Below, one piece after another: positions 54,695-64,000 of a DNA stretch of 64,000 nucleotides. Source of the stretch: Bacilli bacterium. GTDB lineage: Bacteria; Bacillota_I; Bacilli_A; RF39; UBA660. Location of the stretch: assembly GCA_028694645.1 (NCBI GenBank), contig JAQVKM010000001.1, forward strand, positions 100,119 to 164,118. Reading direction: 5' to 3'. Below the pieces are notes generated by a model. It was not told where the DNA came from. It was given only the letters and a program-made list of their open reading frames with translations, and did no database searches. Every line of letters starts with the position of its first letter. The stretch's first letter is position 1. The position numbers and the translations under genes are program-made.

Positions 54695-56473
54695 ATGTTA
54701 AAAGATGAAAGTATTAATATGAAATTAGAACAATTGTTTTATGATAAAGAAGTTATTAAAAAAAGTTATTTATTTCATCAAGCAATATTAAAATCAATAT
54801 TTGATCCAACTTTAATTTTATCTGATATTTTAGAGATAAAAAACTTTGATTTAGAAGATACAGGTTATTTAATAACCAATTTATTAGCTACTAATTTTAT
54901 TATGAATAAAGAAAAAGTAATTAATGAAGACAATAATAAATATGAATTTCTAGTTGATGAAGCAGCAGTATTTAATATTATTAGTAAATATGCATTAAAA
55001 ATTAATGAAGATAGAAGCTTTATAATAGATGACATGACTTATAAAAGTAGTATTGATTTTGTAAATACAATTAGAAATAAATTTGCTCATGGTCAAACAA
55101 TATATGATCCAAAAAATAAAAAAATAGTTATAATTGCAAATAATAAAAAAGTAAATATTGATTTAAATTTAATATTAGAATTAAATGAATTATTATTTGA
55201 TAAATTTGATGTGATTAAAAAAGCTATAAATGAAAAAAAGACATTTATTAAAATTCCAAAAATTTTAAGTAATGATGATTATATTTTGTTAGCTAAATCT
55301 TGTGTATTTGAAAAATATCAAATAACAAGTAATGATGACAATGACTATAATTTACAAAATAATAAAGAAATTATCAATTTTTTTAATAATATAAGTAATA
55401 ATTTATATGAAGATAAAAAAATAAATGAATTTGAAAATGAAATGATAATTTATTGTAATGAAAATAATTTAAAATTAAATAAAGAAATATTTGAATTTGA
55501 TGATTTAACTCAATTAGAAAAACAATATATTATAAAAAAATGTGAAATATTAAAAATAAAAAGTAAAGAAAAAAATATTGATAAAAATAAACAATTATTG
55601 ATTTTCAAAACAATTTTAGATGAATCTTTAAACCTTAATAATTCAAATTATTATTTAAAACATTCTAATAAATTTATATTAGAATATATAAATTTCATTA
55701 TTAAAAATAAGTTTAATGTTAATTTACAACAATTTAGTAGTTATAAAAATGGAATTAATATGGAAATAGTTAGTAAAATAATTCCTTATATGTTTATAAT
55801 GAAATATAATTATTTTTATTCTTTTAATTTAGAAACTTCTTTATTTGAAACTTTAGATTTTAATAGATTCCTTATTAATGATAATGATATAAGTATTAAT
55901 ACATATTGTGATTTAGAAGAAGATAAATTAAATAAACAAATAATATTAAAGGAAAAAGAAATAAGTAATTTAAAAATCAAAAAAGAAGAAATGATTAGAA
56001 ATATAAGACAACAAGAAGAAATTTTAAAAAATCATTTAAGTTTAAGTTTAAAGGAAAATCTAGGAAAAAACATTATTAAATTAAATCAATTGAAAAATCA
56101 AATATTAAGTGTTGAAAATTATAAATTAATACTAGATGATATTAAATTACAAATAAATAATGATAAGATAAAAAGACCAAATTATTATCAAAATAAGAAT
56201 ATATTTAATCATATCAGAAATTCGTTAGCTCATGGCAATTTTGAAATAGTATTTGATGGAGCTAATGTAAATGAATTTAAAATTATTATTAAAGATATAT
56301 ATCAAGAAAAAGTTACATTTGAAATGAATACAACAATGAATACAATTATTAATTTAACTAGTATAACTGTATATAATGCAATAATTGAAAGTATTGACAA
56401 TGAAATTATAAAAACATTATTATCTTGTAAAAATGTTCCTGTAGGACTTGATAAAATATTAATAAAAAAATAA
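54695..56473 (+). CDS. large protein with two HEPN-like RNxxAH motifs
   Basis: IRNKFAHG and IRNSLAHG in similar contexts, each near a predicted beta segment. Confidence 0.6.
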   Translation: MLKDESINMKLEQLFYDKEVIKKSYLFHQAILKSIFDPTLILSDILEIKNFDLEDTGYLITNLLATNFIMNKEKVINEDNNKYEFLVDEAAVFNIISKYALKINEDRSFIIDDMTYKSSIDFVNTIRNKFAHGQTIYDPKNKKIVIIANNKKVNIDLNLILELNELLFDKFDVIKKAINEKKTFIKIPKILSNDDYILLAKSCVFEKYQITSNDDNDYNLQNNKEIINFFNNISNNLYEDKKINEFENEMIIYCNENNLKLNKEIFEFDDLTQLEKQYIIKKCEILKIKSKEKNIDKNKQLLIFKTILDESLNLNNSNYYLKHSNKFILEYINFIIKNKFNVNLQQFSSYKNGINMEIVSKIIPYMFIMKYNYFYSFNLETSLFETLDFNRFLINDNDISINTYCDLEEDKLNKQIILKEKEISNLKIKKEEMIRNIRQQEEILKNHLSLSLKENLGKNIIKLNQLKNQILSVENYKLILDDIKLQINNDKIKRPNYYQNKNIFNHIRNSLAHGNFEIVFDGANVNEFKIIIKDIYQEKVTFEMNTTMNTIINLTSITVYNAIIESIDNEIIKTLLSCKNVPVGLDKILIKK

Positions 56474-56485
56474 AGAACTTAATCA

Positions 56486-56848
56486 TTAAAGTTCTTTTTT
56501 CATATTACAAGAAATATCAATATTATTATTTTTTAAATATATTGATCCCCATTCATACATAGCGTTTAGAATAGGCTTTATACTTTCACCTTGTTTAGAT
56601 AAATGATATTCAACTTTTGGTGGGACAACAGGATATACTGTACGAATAATTAATTTATTTTCTTCAAGTTCTCTTAATTGCTGAGTTAACATTTTTGATG
56701 TTGCATTTGGAATTAGTTTAGTTAATTCATTAAATCTTAATGTTTGATCAACCAAATGCCATAAAATTAAAGCTTTATATTTTCCACCTATTAAAGATAA
56801 GGTAGCATCAACAGGACAATTTATAATATTTTGTTTACATTTTTTCAT
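56486..56848 (-). CDS. HxlR-family transcriptional regulator
   Basis: CPVDATLSLIGGKYKALILWHLVDQTLRFNELTKLIPNATSKMLTQQLRELEENKLI; start refined from ORF track. Confidence 0.92.
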   Translation of the reverse strand: MKKCKQNIINCPVDATLSLIGGKYKALILWHLVDQTLRFNELTKLIPNATSKMLTQQLRELEENKLIIRTVYPVVPPKVEYHLSKQGESIKPILNAMYEWGSIYLKNNNIDISCNMKKEL

Positions 56849-56880
56849 ATTATTACCTCCATAGTATCTTTTTTGATAGT

Positions 56881-56910
56881 ATATTACAAAAAAGTACATA
56901 CTTGTAATAT
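56881..56910. promoter_or_regulatory. inverted repeat, candidate HxlR operator
   Basis: atattacaa-N12-ttgtaatat in the divergent hxlR/copA intergenic region. Confidence 0.55.
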
Positions 56911-56976
56911 TGATATCAGTTGTTATAATTATAACAGGCAATATTTGATAAGTCAAATAAAGAAAGGATAATGAAT

Positions 56977-59211
56977 ATGAAACAAGCAATTTTAAATATA
57001 GGAAAAATGTCATGCACTTCATGTGCTAAGACAATAGAAAAAGAAATATCTAAATTAAAAGGAGTAAAAATAGCTCAAGTTAATTTTGCTTCTGAACAAC
57101 TTTTTATTGAATATGATGAAAGTATTATAGCAATTAAGAATATCAAAAATAATATTAAAAAATTAGGTTATGATGTTTTACAAGATACAAAAAATGAGGT
57201 TGAAAAATATAAAGAAAAAGAAAGTAAAATATTATTAATAAAACTTATTATATCAATCTTTTTTACAATACCACTTTTTTATATTGCTATGGTACCAATG
57301 ATAAATTTTATAAAATTACCATATTTTTTAATTGATCCTATGAAAGAACCGTTAATTTATGCAATGATACAATTATTATTAGTAATTCCTATTATATTAG
57401 GCGGATATAAATTTTATACAGTTGGATTTAAGTTGTTGATAAAAAGAAAACCAAATATGGACACTCTAATTGCTATAGGAACAACTTCTGCTTTAATATT
57501 TAGTGTTTACAATACTATTTTAATATCAAAAGGAAATTATAATTTGATTGAATCACTATATTATGAAACAATTGGAGTTATTATAACTTTAATATTATTA
57601 GGAAAATATATGGAAACATTTTCAAAAGGAAAAACAAGCGAATCTATAAAAAAATTAATTAGTTTATCTCCAAAAACAGCGATTGTTTTGAAAAATAATG
57701 AAGAAAAAGAAATACTAGTTGATGATGTTGTAATAGGTGACATTATTATAATTAAGCCAGGAATGAAAATACCCGTTGATGGAGTGATTATAGATGGGTG
57801 TAGTTCTTTAGATGAATCAATGCTAACAGGAGAAAGTATGCCCGTAGAAAAAAAAGAAGGTAATATTGTTTATGCAGCTTCTATAAATATAAATGGGACT
57901 TTCAAGTTTAAAGTAACACAAATAAAAAGTGGTACGGTAATATCTCAAATAATAAAATTAGTAGAAGAAGCTCAAAATTCTAAAGCACCAATAGCTAAAA
58001 TAGCCGATACTGTGTCAGGATATTTTGTGCCAATAGTTATTTTGATAGCTATTGTTGCAAGTTTATTTTGGCTTATTATTACAAAAGATATAGAATTTGC
58101 ATTAAAAATATTTATTTGTATTTTAGTTATAGCTTGCCCATGTGCTTTGGGTTTAGCTACACCAACTGCTATTATAGTTGGTACTGGTAGAAGTGCTGAA
58201 AATGGAATTTTGATTAAAAATGGTGAGGCATTAGAGTTAGCTCATAGTATTGATACAATAATTTTTGATAAAACAGGTACAATAACTGAAGGAAAACCTA
58301 GTGTAACAGATATAATTTCTTTTAGTGATATTGATAAAAATCAATTATTATTAATGTCAGCATCAGTTGAAAAAGGATCAGAACACCCTCTTGGACAAGC
58401 AATTGTTAAAGAAGCAAATTCAAAAAAATTGAATTTGCTAAAAGTCAAAAAATTTAAATCTTTAACAGGATATGGAATTGAAGCTGATATCAATAATATT
58501 AATATATTAATTGGAAATAAAAATTTGATGAAAAAAAACAATTTAATTTATGAAATGTATGAAAAAACATATGAAGAACTATCAAAAGATGGAAAAACAC
58601 CAGTATTTATATCATTTAACAATAAAATTGTTGGAATAATAGCTATAGCAGATGTTATCAAAAAAGATTCTAAAAAAGCTATAGAAATATTACATAAAAT
58701 GGGGATAGAGGTTATGATGATAACTGGAGATAATGCCTTAACAGCTAATGCAATAGCCAAAAAAGTTAATATAGATAAAGTACTATCTGAGGTTTTACCA
58801 ATAGAAAAAGCTAACGAAATAAAAAAATTACAAATAAAAAACAAAAAAGTTGCAATGGTAGGAGATGGTATAAATGATGCTTTAGCTTTAGCTCAAGCAG
58901 ATATAGGAATTGCTATAGGAGCAGGAACAGATATAGCTATAGAATCTGCAAATATAATTCTTGTTCAAAATGAGTTGATAAAAGTCCCAATGGTATTAAA
59001 TATAAGTAAAAAAACGATTAAAAATATTAAACAAAATTTATTTTGGGCTTTTGCTTATAATATTGTTGGAATTCCAATAGCAGCAGGATTATTATATATT
59101 TTTAAAGGTCCATTATTAAATCCAATGTTTGCAGCTTTAGCTATGAGCTTAAGTAGTGTTTCAGTATTATTAAATGCTTTAAGATTGAAAAAAGTTAAAA
59201 TTGATAGTTAA
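56977..59211 (+). CDS. copA: copper-translocating P-type ATPase
   Basis: HMA MSCTSCAKTIEKEI, CPC motif (ACPCALGLATP), DKTGT. Confidence 0.95.
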   Translation: MKQAILNIGKMSCTSCAKTIEKEISKLKGVKIAQVNFASEQLFIEYDESIIAIKNIKNNIKKLGYDVLQDTKNEVEKYKEKESKILLIKLIISIFFTIPLFYIAMVPMINFIKLPYFLIDPMKEPLIYAMIQLLLVIPIILGGYKFYTVGFKLLIKRKPNMDTLIAIGTTSALIFSVYNTILISKGNYNLIESLYYETIGVIITLILLGKYMETFSKGKTSESIKKLISLSPKTAIVLKNNEEKEILVDDVVIGDIIIIKPGMKIPVDGVIIDGCSSLDESMLTGESMPVEKKEGNIVYAASININGTFKFKVTQIKSGTVISQIIKLVEEAQNSKAPIAKIADTVSGYFVPIVILIAIVASLFWLIITKDIEFALKIFICILVIACPCALGLATPTAIIVGTGRSAENGILIKNGEALELAHSIDTIIFDKTGTITEGKPSVTDIISFSDIDKNQLLLMSASVEKGSEHPLGQAIVKEANSKKLNLLKVKKFKSLTGYGIEADINNINILIGNKNLMKKNNLIYEMYEKTYEELSKDGKTPVFISFNNKIVGIIAIADVIKKDSKKAIEILHKMGIEVMMITGDNALTANAIAKKVNIDKVLSEVLPIEKANEIKKLQIKNKKVAMVGDGINDALALAQADIGIAIGAGTDIAIESANIILVQNELIKVPMVLNISKKTIKNIKQNLFWAFAYNIVGIPIAAGLLYIFKGPLLNPMFAALAMSLSSVSVLLNALRLKKVKIDS

Positions 59212-59225
59212 AGAAAGGAGATTTC

Positions 59226-60518
59226 ATGAACAAAATTTATATAAAAATAGAAAATATGACATGTGATAGTTGCAAGCAAAAAATAACATCAAAATTAATT
59301 AAAATTAAAAATATTAAAAACATTATTTTCGATAAAGATATAGTGCAATTAGAATATGTTAAAACAATAAATATAAATGAAATAATTAAAAATATTATAG
59401 ATTTGGGTTATTATACAGATTTAAAAATGATTTCTGATAATAAAAAAAAATTATTAAAAAAAATAACTTTTTTTGAAATTTTCTATATTAGTTTAATTAT
59501 TATTTTAATTAGTCTTATAGTAAATAAAATTTTTGGATTCAACATTTTTAATGTTATTCCTAAAATAGATTCTAAAATATCATATTCAATGCTTTTTATA
59601 ACTGGTCTTTTAACTAGCATTCATTGTGTTTCAATGTGTGGAGCAATAAATTTAGTTGCAAGTTCATCTATAAAAAGAAATTATAAAAAACCGATTTTTT
59701 ATAATTTAGGTAGATTAACTTCTTATACTATAATAGGTGGTTTTGTTGGACTAATCGGTGGCATAATAACTTTTAATGGATATATGCGTGGTATAATTAT
59801 AATTTTATCGGCAATTATTATGCTTATAATGGCTTTAAATATGGCTAATATATTGAATCTAAAAATTAAATTTAACAAAATTAAATTAACAAAAAAAATT
59901 CACAATTCATTTTTAATTGGCATTGTTAATGGCTTTATGCCATGTGGTCCACTTCAAGCTATTCAAATTTATGCTTTATCAACAGGCTCTTTAATATCTG
60001 GGGCTTTATCTATGTTTATCTTTTGCTTGGGAACAATACCTTTGATGTTATTAGTAGGATTTGCATCTTCTTTTTTACAAAATAAAAAACTTTTCAATAA
60101 AATAGCTATTACATTAATTCTAATATTATCCATATCAATGTTTAATAGAGGTTTATTAAGCATAGGTATTGATTTATCAAACATATTTCAACCGAACTAT
60201 GAAAATTATTTAAAAAGTGAAATTAAAGATGAATATCAGCAAATAGAATTTGATTTATCATATACTGGATATAAAGATATAGTTGTGCAAAAAGGAATAG
60301 AAGTAAAAATGATTATTAATGCATCTAGAAGAATGCTGACAGGATGCAATAATAATATAAATATTGATGAATTTAAATTAAATAAAAATTTAAAAATAGG
60401 AGACAACGTTATAACTTTTACTCCTAAAAAAACAGGAACGTTTACATATACTTGTTGGATGGGAATGCTTAAAAGTAAAATAATTGTAATTGATAATATT
60501 GATTTTTTCAATAAATAA
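59226..60518 (+). CDS. HMA - SafE/DsbD-like membrane - cupredoxin-like fusion protein
   Basis: MTCDSCKQKITSKL; HCVSMCGAINL and GFMPCGPLQAIQ; TFTYTCWMGM C-terminal copper-site-like motif. Confidence 0.88.
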   Translation: MNKIYIKIENMTCDSCKQKITSKLIKIKNIKNIIFDKDIVQLEYVKTININEIIKNIIDLGYYTDLKMISDNKKKLLKKITFFEIFYISLIIILISLIVNKIFGFNIFNVIPKIDSKISYSMLFITGLLTSIHCVSMCGAINLVASSSIKRNYKKPIFYNLGRLTSYTIIGGFVGLIGGIITFNGYMRGIIIILSAIIMLIMALNMANILNLKIKFNKIKLTKKIHNSFLIGIVNGFMPCGPLQAIQIYALSTGSLISGALSMFIFCLGTIPLMLLVGFASSFLQNKKLFNKIAITLILILSISMFNRGLLSIGIDLSNIFQPNYENYLKSEIKDEYQQIEFDLSYTGYKDIVVQKGIEVKMIINASRRMLTGCNNNINIDEFKLNKNLKIGDNVITFTPKKTGTFTYTCWMGMLKSKIIVIDNIDFFNK

Positions 60519-60593
60519 AAAAATGTAATTTAATTACATTTTTATTTTTAAACAAAATAAAAACTCTTTAATTCAAGAGTTTATTATTCATAA

Positions 60594-60670
60594 TGGTGGA
60601 CCCTATAGGACTCGAACCTATGACCGCCCGGTTATGAGCCGGATGCTCTAACCAACTGAGCTAAGGGTCC
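60594..60670 (-). tRNA. tRNA with CAT anticodon, probably tRNA-Ile2 (lysidine-modified)
   Basis: reverse complement ggacccttagctcagttggttagagcatccggctcataaccgggcggtcataggttcgagtcctatagggtcca-cca. Confidence 0.85.
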
Positions 60671-60911
60671 AACTTCGTTACTTCAATATAATAGCATAAT
60701 AAAAAAATTATTGCAATAACTAAGATAAAAAAATTTTAAAAATAATTAATTTTTTTTATTTAAATATTATATTTATGTTAATTTAGAATATTATAATTTA
60801 GAAGAAATTATAAAATATCAATATTAAATAATACATAATTACTTTTTTATAAAATCATTAATTGAAATTAAAAGTTATTTTATGTTATAATCAAAATTAG
60901 GAAGTGATAAT

Positions 60912-62309
60912 ATGAAAATATATAATACATTAACAAGACAAATAGAAGACTTTATACCAAATGATGAAAACAATGTGAAAATGTATACTTGTGGGCCAAC
61001 AGTATATCATTATGCTCATATTGGTAATTTAAGAACTTACGTTTTTGAAGATATATTAGAAAAAACATTAAGATATGTTGGATATCCTGTAACTAGAGTT
61101 ATGAATATAACTGACGTTGGACATTTAAGCAGTGATTCTGATACTGGTGAAGATAAAATGTTAAAAGGAGCAGCTAGAGAAAATAAAACTGTTTTAGAAA
61201 TAGCAGATTTTTATACTAAAGCATTTATGGAAGATATTGAAAAATTAAATATAAAAATACCGGATATTATTAGTAAAGCTACAGATAATATTGATATATA
61301 TATAAAAATGATAAGCGAACTTTTAAATAAAGGTTATGCATATGAATCAAATGGAAACATTTATTTTGATATAACAAAACTGGAAGATTATTATAAATTA
61401 ACAAATCATAAAATAGATGAAATGGTAGTTGGAGTTAGAGAAGGTGTTGAGCAAGATAGTTTTAAAAAAAATCAAGCAGATTTTGTTTTATGGTTTACTA
61501 AGTCTAAATTTGCTGAACAAGAATTAAAATGGGATTCTCCGTTTGGAATAGGTTATCCAGGCTGGCATATCGAATGTTCTGGAATAAGTATGAAATATTT
61601 AGGTGAAAATTTAGATATCCATTGTGGAGCTGTTGATAATATTTTTCCTCATCATACAAATGAAATAGCTCAATCTGAGGCCTATTTAGGTCATAAATGG
61701 TGTAATTATTGGTGCCATGGAGAACATTTAAATGACAAAATGGGAAAAATGAGTAAAAGTAATGGAGAATTTTTAACTATATCATTATTAGAAAGTAAGG
61801 GATATAATCCGTTAGCATATCGCTTTTTATGTTTAAATTCTCATTATAGAAAAACTTTGATATTTTCTTTTGACATATTAGATAGTATGACAAATGCTTA
61901 TAATAAATTATTAAGTAAAATTAATAATATTAATGTTGATAATAAAGAATTAAATAACGATTTATTTGATAATTATAAAAACAAATTTAAAAATTCTTTA
62001 GAAGATGATTTAAATACATCTAATGCTATTACTATTTTATTTGATGTTTTAAAAGATGAAAATATTAATGGATATACAAAATTAAAATTAATTGAGGATT
62101 TTGATAATGTATTATCACTTGATTTAATAAAAAAAGAAACAAAAATAGATGAACAATTAGAAAAATATATAAATGAAATGATTGAGAAAAGAAATGAAGC
62201 TAAAAAAAATAAAGATTTTATAAAAGCTGATCAAATCAGAGATGAATTATTATCAAAAAATATATTAATTAAAGATACAAGAGAAAAAACAATATTTGAA
62301 ATATTATAA
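60912..62309 (+). CDS. cysS: cysteinyl-tRNA synthetase
   Basis: MYTCGPTVYHYAHIGNLRTY, GWHIECSGIS, KMSKSNGEF. Confidence 0.97.
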   Translation: MKIYNTLTRQIEDFIPNDENNVKMYTCGPTVYHYAHIGNLRTYVFEDILEKTLRYVGYPVTRVMNITDVGHLSSDSDTGEDKMLKGAARENKTVLEIADFYTKAFMEDIEKLNIKIPDIISKATDNIDIYIKMISELLNKGYAYESNGNIYFDITKLEDYYKLTNHKIDEMVVGVREGVEQDSFKKNQADFVLWFTKSKFAEQELKWDSPFGIGYPGWHIECSGISMKYLGENLDIHCGAVDNIFPHHTNEIAQSEAYLGHKWCNYWCHGEHLNDKMGKMSKSNGEFLTISLLESKGYNPLAYRFLCLNSHYRKTLIFSFDILDSMTNAYNKLLSKINNINVDNKELNNDLFDNYKNKFKNSLEDDLNTSNAITILFDVLKDENINGYTKLKLIEDFDNVLSLDLIKKETKIDEQLEKYINEMIEKRNEAKKNKDFIKADQIRDELLSKNILIKDTREKTIFEIL

Positions 62310-62321
62310 AGAAGGTGAAAT

Positions 62322-63026
62322 ATGAATGGATTTATATTAGGTTATGATAATTTATTAACAACATTACTTTTAATAGCTGGTTTTTTAATAGTTATTTATG
62401 CTCAAACTAAAATAAATAGAAGTTACTCAAAAAATAAAGAAATTGAAAATAAAAAACAATTAACAGGACAAGAAATAGCTAGACATATATTGGATGCTAA
62501 TGGATTATCTAATATATATATTGTTAAAACAAATGGACATTTAACTGATCATTATGATCCAACTAGAAAAGTAGTAAAATTATCTAATGAAGTATATGAT
62601 AAAACATCAATTGCTTCTATGGCTATTGCAGCACATGAATGTGGTCATGCTCTTCAAGATAAAGACAATTATACTTTTATGAAGATAAGATCAACATTGG
62701 TTCCAATTGTTAATTTTATAAGTCATATTGGATACTTTATTCTATTTATTTCAATTTTAGCGGGGATGACAGGATATATTTTATCAGGAATCATAATAAT
62801 ATTAGCTACTTTAGTTTTTCAACTTATAACTTTGCCAGTTGAATTTGATGCATCCAAAAGAGCTTTGTTGCAATTGGAAAAACTAAATTTAGTAGATGAA
62901 AATAATGACGAGGTTAGTAAAACAAATGAAGTATTAAGTGCGGCTGCATTTACTTATGTAGCATCAGTTATATCTTCATTACTTAGCTTGTTAAGATTAT
63001 TAATAATATATCAAGATAAAGATTAA
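62322..63026 (+). CDS. YugP-like neutral zinc metallopeptidase
   Basis: AIAAHECGHALQDKDNY plus TM segments. Confidence 0.9.
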   Translation: MNGFILGYDNLLTTLLLIAGFLIVIYAQTKINRSYSKNKEIENKKQLTGQEIARHILDANGLSNIYIVKTNGHLTDHYDPTRKVVKLSNEVYDKTSIASMAIAAHECGHALQDKDNYTFMKIRSTLVPIVNFISHIGYFILFISILAGMTGYILSGIIIILATLVFQLITLPVEFDASKRALLQLEKLNLVDENNDEVSKTNEVLSAAAFTYVASVISSLLSLLRLLIIYQDKD

Positions 63027-63221
63027 TTTTAAAAGGTGTTTTTTCACCTTTTTTTTAAATTTTAGTATATTTTAAAATATTTATACAATAATATAAAAGA
63101 AAAATGTAAATATATAAACTTGTAAAATGTAAACCAAAGATATTTATAAAAAAAATATGTTGACTAATTTTATTTGCATGTGATATATTTGTATTGTAAC
63201 AAAATAGAGGAGGAAAGTTAT

Positions 63222-63662
63222 ATGAAAAAAACAGGGTTTACGCTAATCGAATTATTAGCAGTTATCGTAATTTTAGCAATTATAGCATTAATTGCAACAC
63301 CAATGATTTTAGGAGTTATCAATACTGCTAAAAAAGGTTCAGCAGAATCATCTACATTAGGATATGTTGATTCAGTTGAAAAATCAACAGTAATCGCATT
63401 ATTAAATGATGAAGCAAGTGGTTCAACTACAGCTTTAGCTGCAGGAACTTATTATGTTGATGCTACAGGAGACTTAGCTTCAGATGTTGCTTTAACAGAA
63501 AAAGTTCTTGATGTAAATTATAAAGGTGAAGCTCCAGAAGCTGGAGGAACTATTACAATTGGTTCTGAAGGTGACGTTACAGCTGCAACTTTAGAATTTC
63601 CAAGTATCTATGCATACGCTGTAGATTATGCTAACAACAAAGCAACTGCAAGAAACAGCTAA
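63222..63662 (+). CDS. type IV pilin-like protein
   Basis: MKKTGFTLIELLAVIVILAIIALIATPMILGVINTAKKGSAESS; RBS gaggagg; refined start. Confidence 0.9.
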   Translation: MKKTGFTLIELLAVIVILAIIALIATPMILGVINTAKKGSAESSTLGYVDSVEKSTVIALLNDEASGSTTALAAGTYYVDATGDLASDVALTEKVLDVNYKGEAPEAGGTITIGSEGDVTAATLEFPSIYAYAVDYANNKATARNS

Positions 63663-63903
63663 TAACAATTACGACAAATCATAAAAAATGGATATTACTA
63701 TTCATTTTTTTATTTATATATTTTATTAAAAAGAAAAATAAGCATTATAATAGTAAATACTTGAAAAATTATAGGCGTTTAAATTGACATAATAAAATAA
63801 ATTTATATGTGTCAAATATGAATAATTTATATCAAAATATATTGACTAAAACTAATTGTCTGTGATATATTTATATTGTAACAAAATAGAGGAGGAAAGT
63901 TAT

Positions 63904-64000
63904 ATGAAAAAAACAGGGTTTACGCTAATCGAATTATTAGCAGTTATCGTAATTTTAGCAATTATAGCATTAATTGCAACACCAATGATTTTAGGAGTTA
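63904..64000 (+). CDS. type IV pilin-like protein, 3'-truncated by window edge
   Basis: start identical to the preceding pilin gene, including RBS region. Confidence 0.88.
   Translation, partial: MKKTGFTLIELLAVIVILAIIALIATPMILGV

Noticed and set aside
60700-60900. Very AT-rich intergenic region before cysS as a possible replication origin or regulatory RNA
   Set aside because: No DnaA-box cluster or convincing stem structure noticed; AT richness alone is uninformative in this genome.

Overview
AT-rich, low-GC Gram-positive (Bacilli/Mollicutes-like) chromosome segment. Most of it is housekeeping: murC end, secE-nusG-rplK-rplA, L10 leader-rplJ-rplL, rpoB-rpoC, a probable 6S RNA, ftsK, clpC, T-box-pheST, dnaB-dnaI, T-box-thrS, three sporulation-type genes, three tRNAs, a copper operon and cysS. 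The standout is about 46.8-50.8 kb, a complete diversity-generating retroelement (DGR). It has a prepilin-like target gene whose C-terminal variable repeat (VR, 48347-48506) ends at the stop codon, and a template repeat (TR, 48646-48805) 299 bp downstream. In my hand alignment 14 of 15 VR/TR mismatches fall on TR adenines. A MutS-like mini-protein, an Avd-like four-helix-bundle protein and a DGR-type reverse transcriptase follow in an overlapping array. The target promoter reads TTGAAA-N17-TATTAT with a G8 tract inside the 17-nt spacer, a phase-variation architecture stacked on a hypermutation system. Two tandem prepilin-like paralogs follow; the second ends in a GC-rich, VR-like block with no local template. 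A serine recombinase and an RHH protein lie upstream. Two more near-identical tandem pilin genes close the window. All statements are from reading the sequence; no searches were run.
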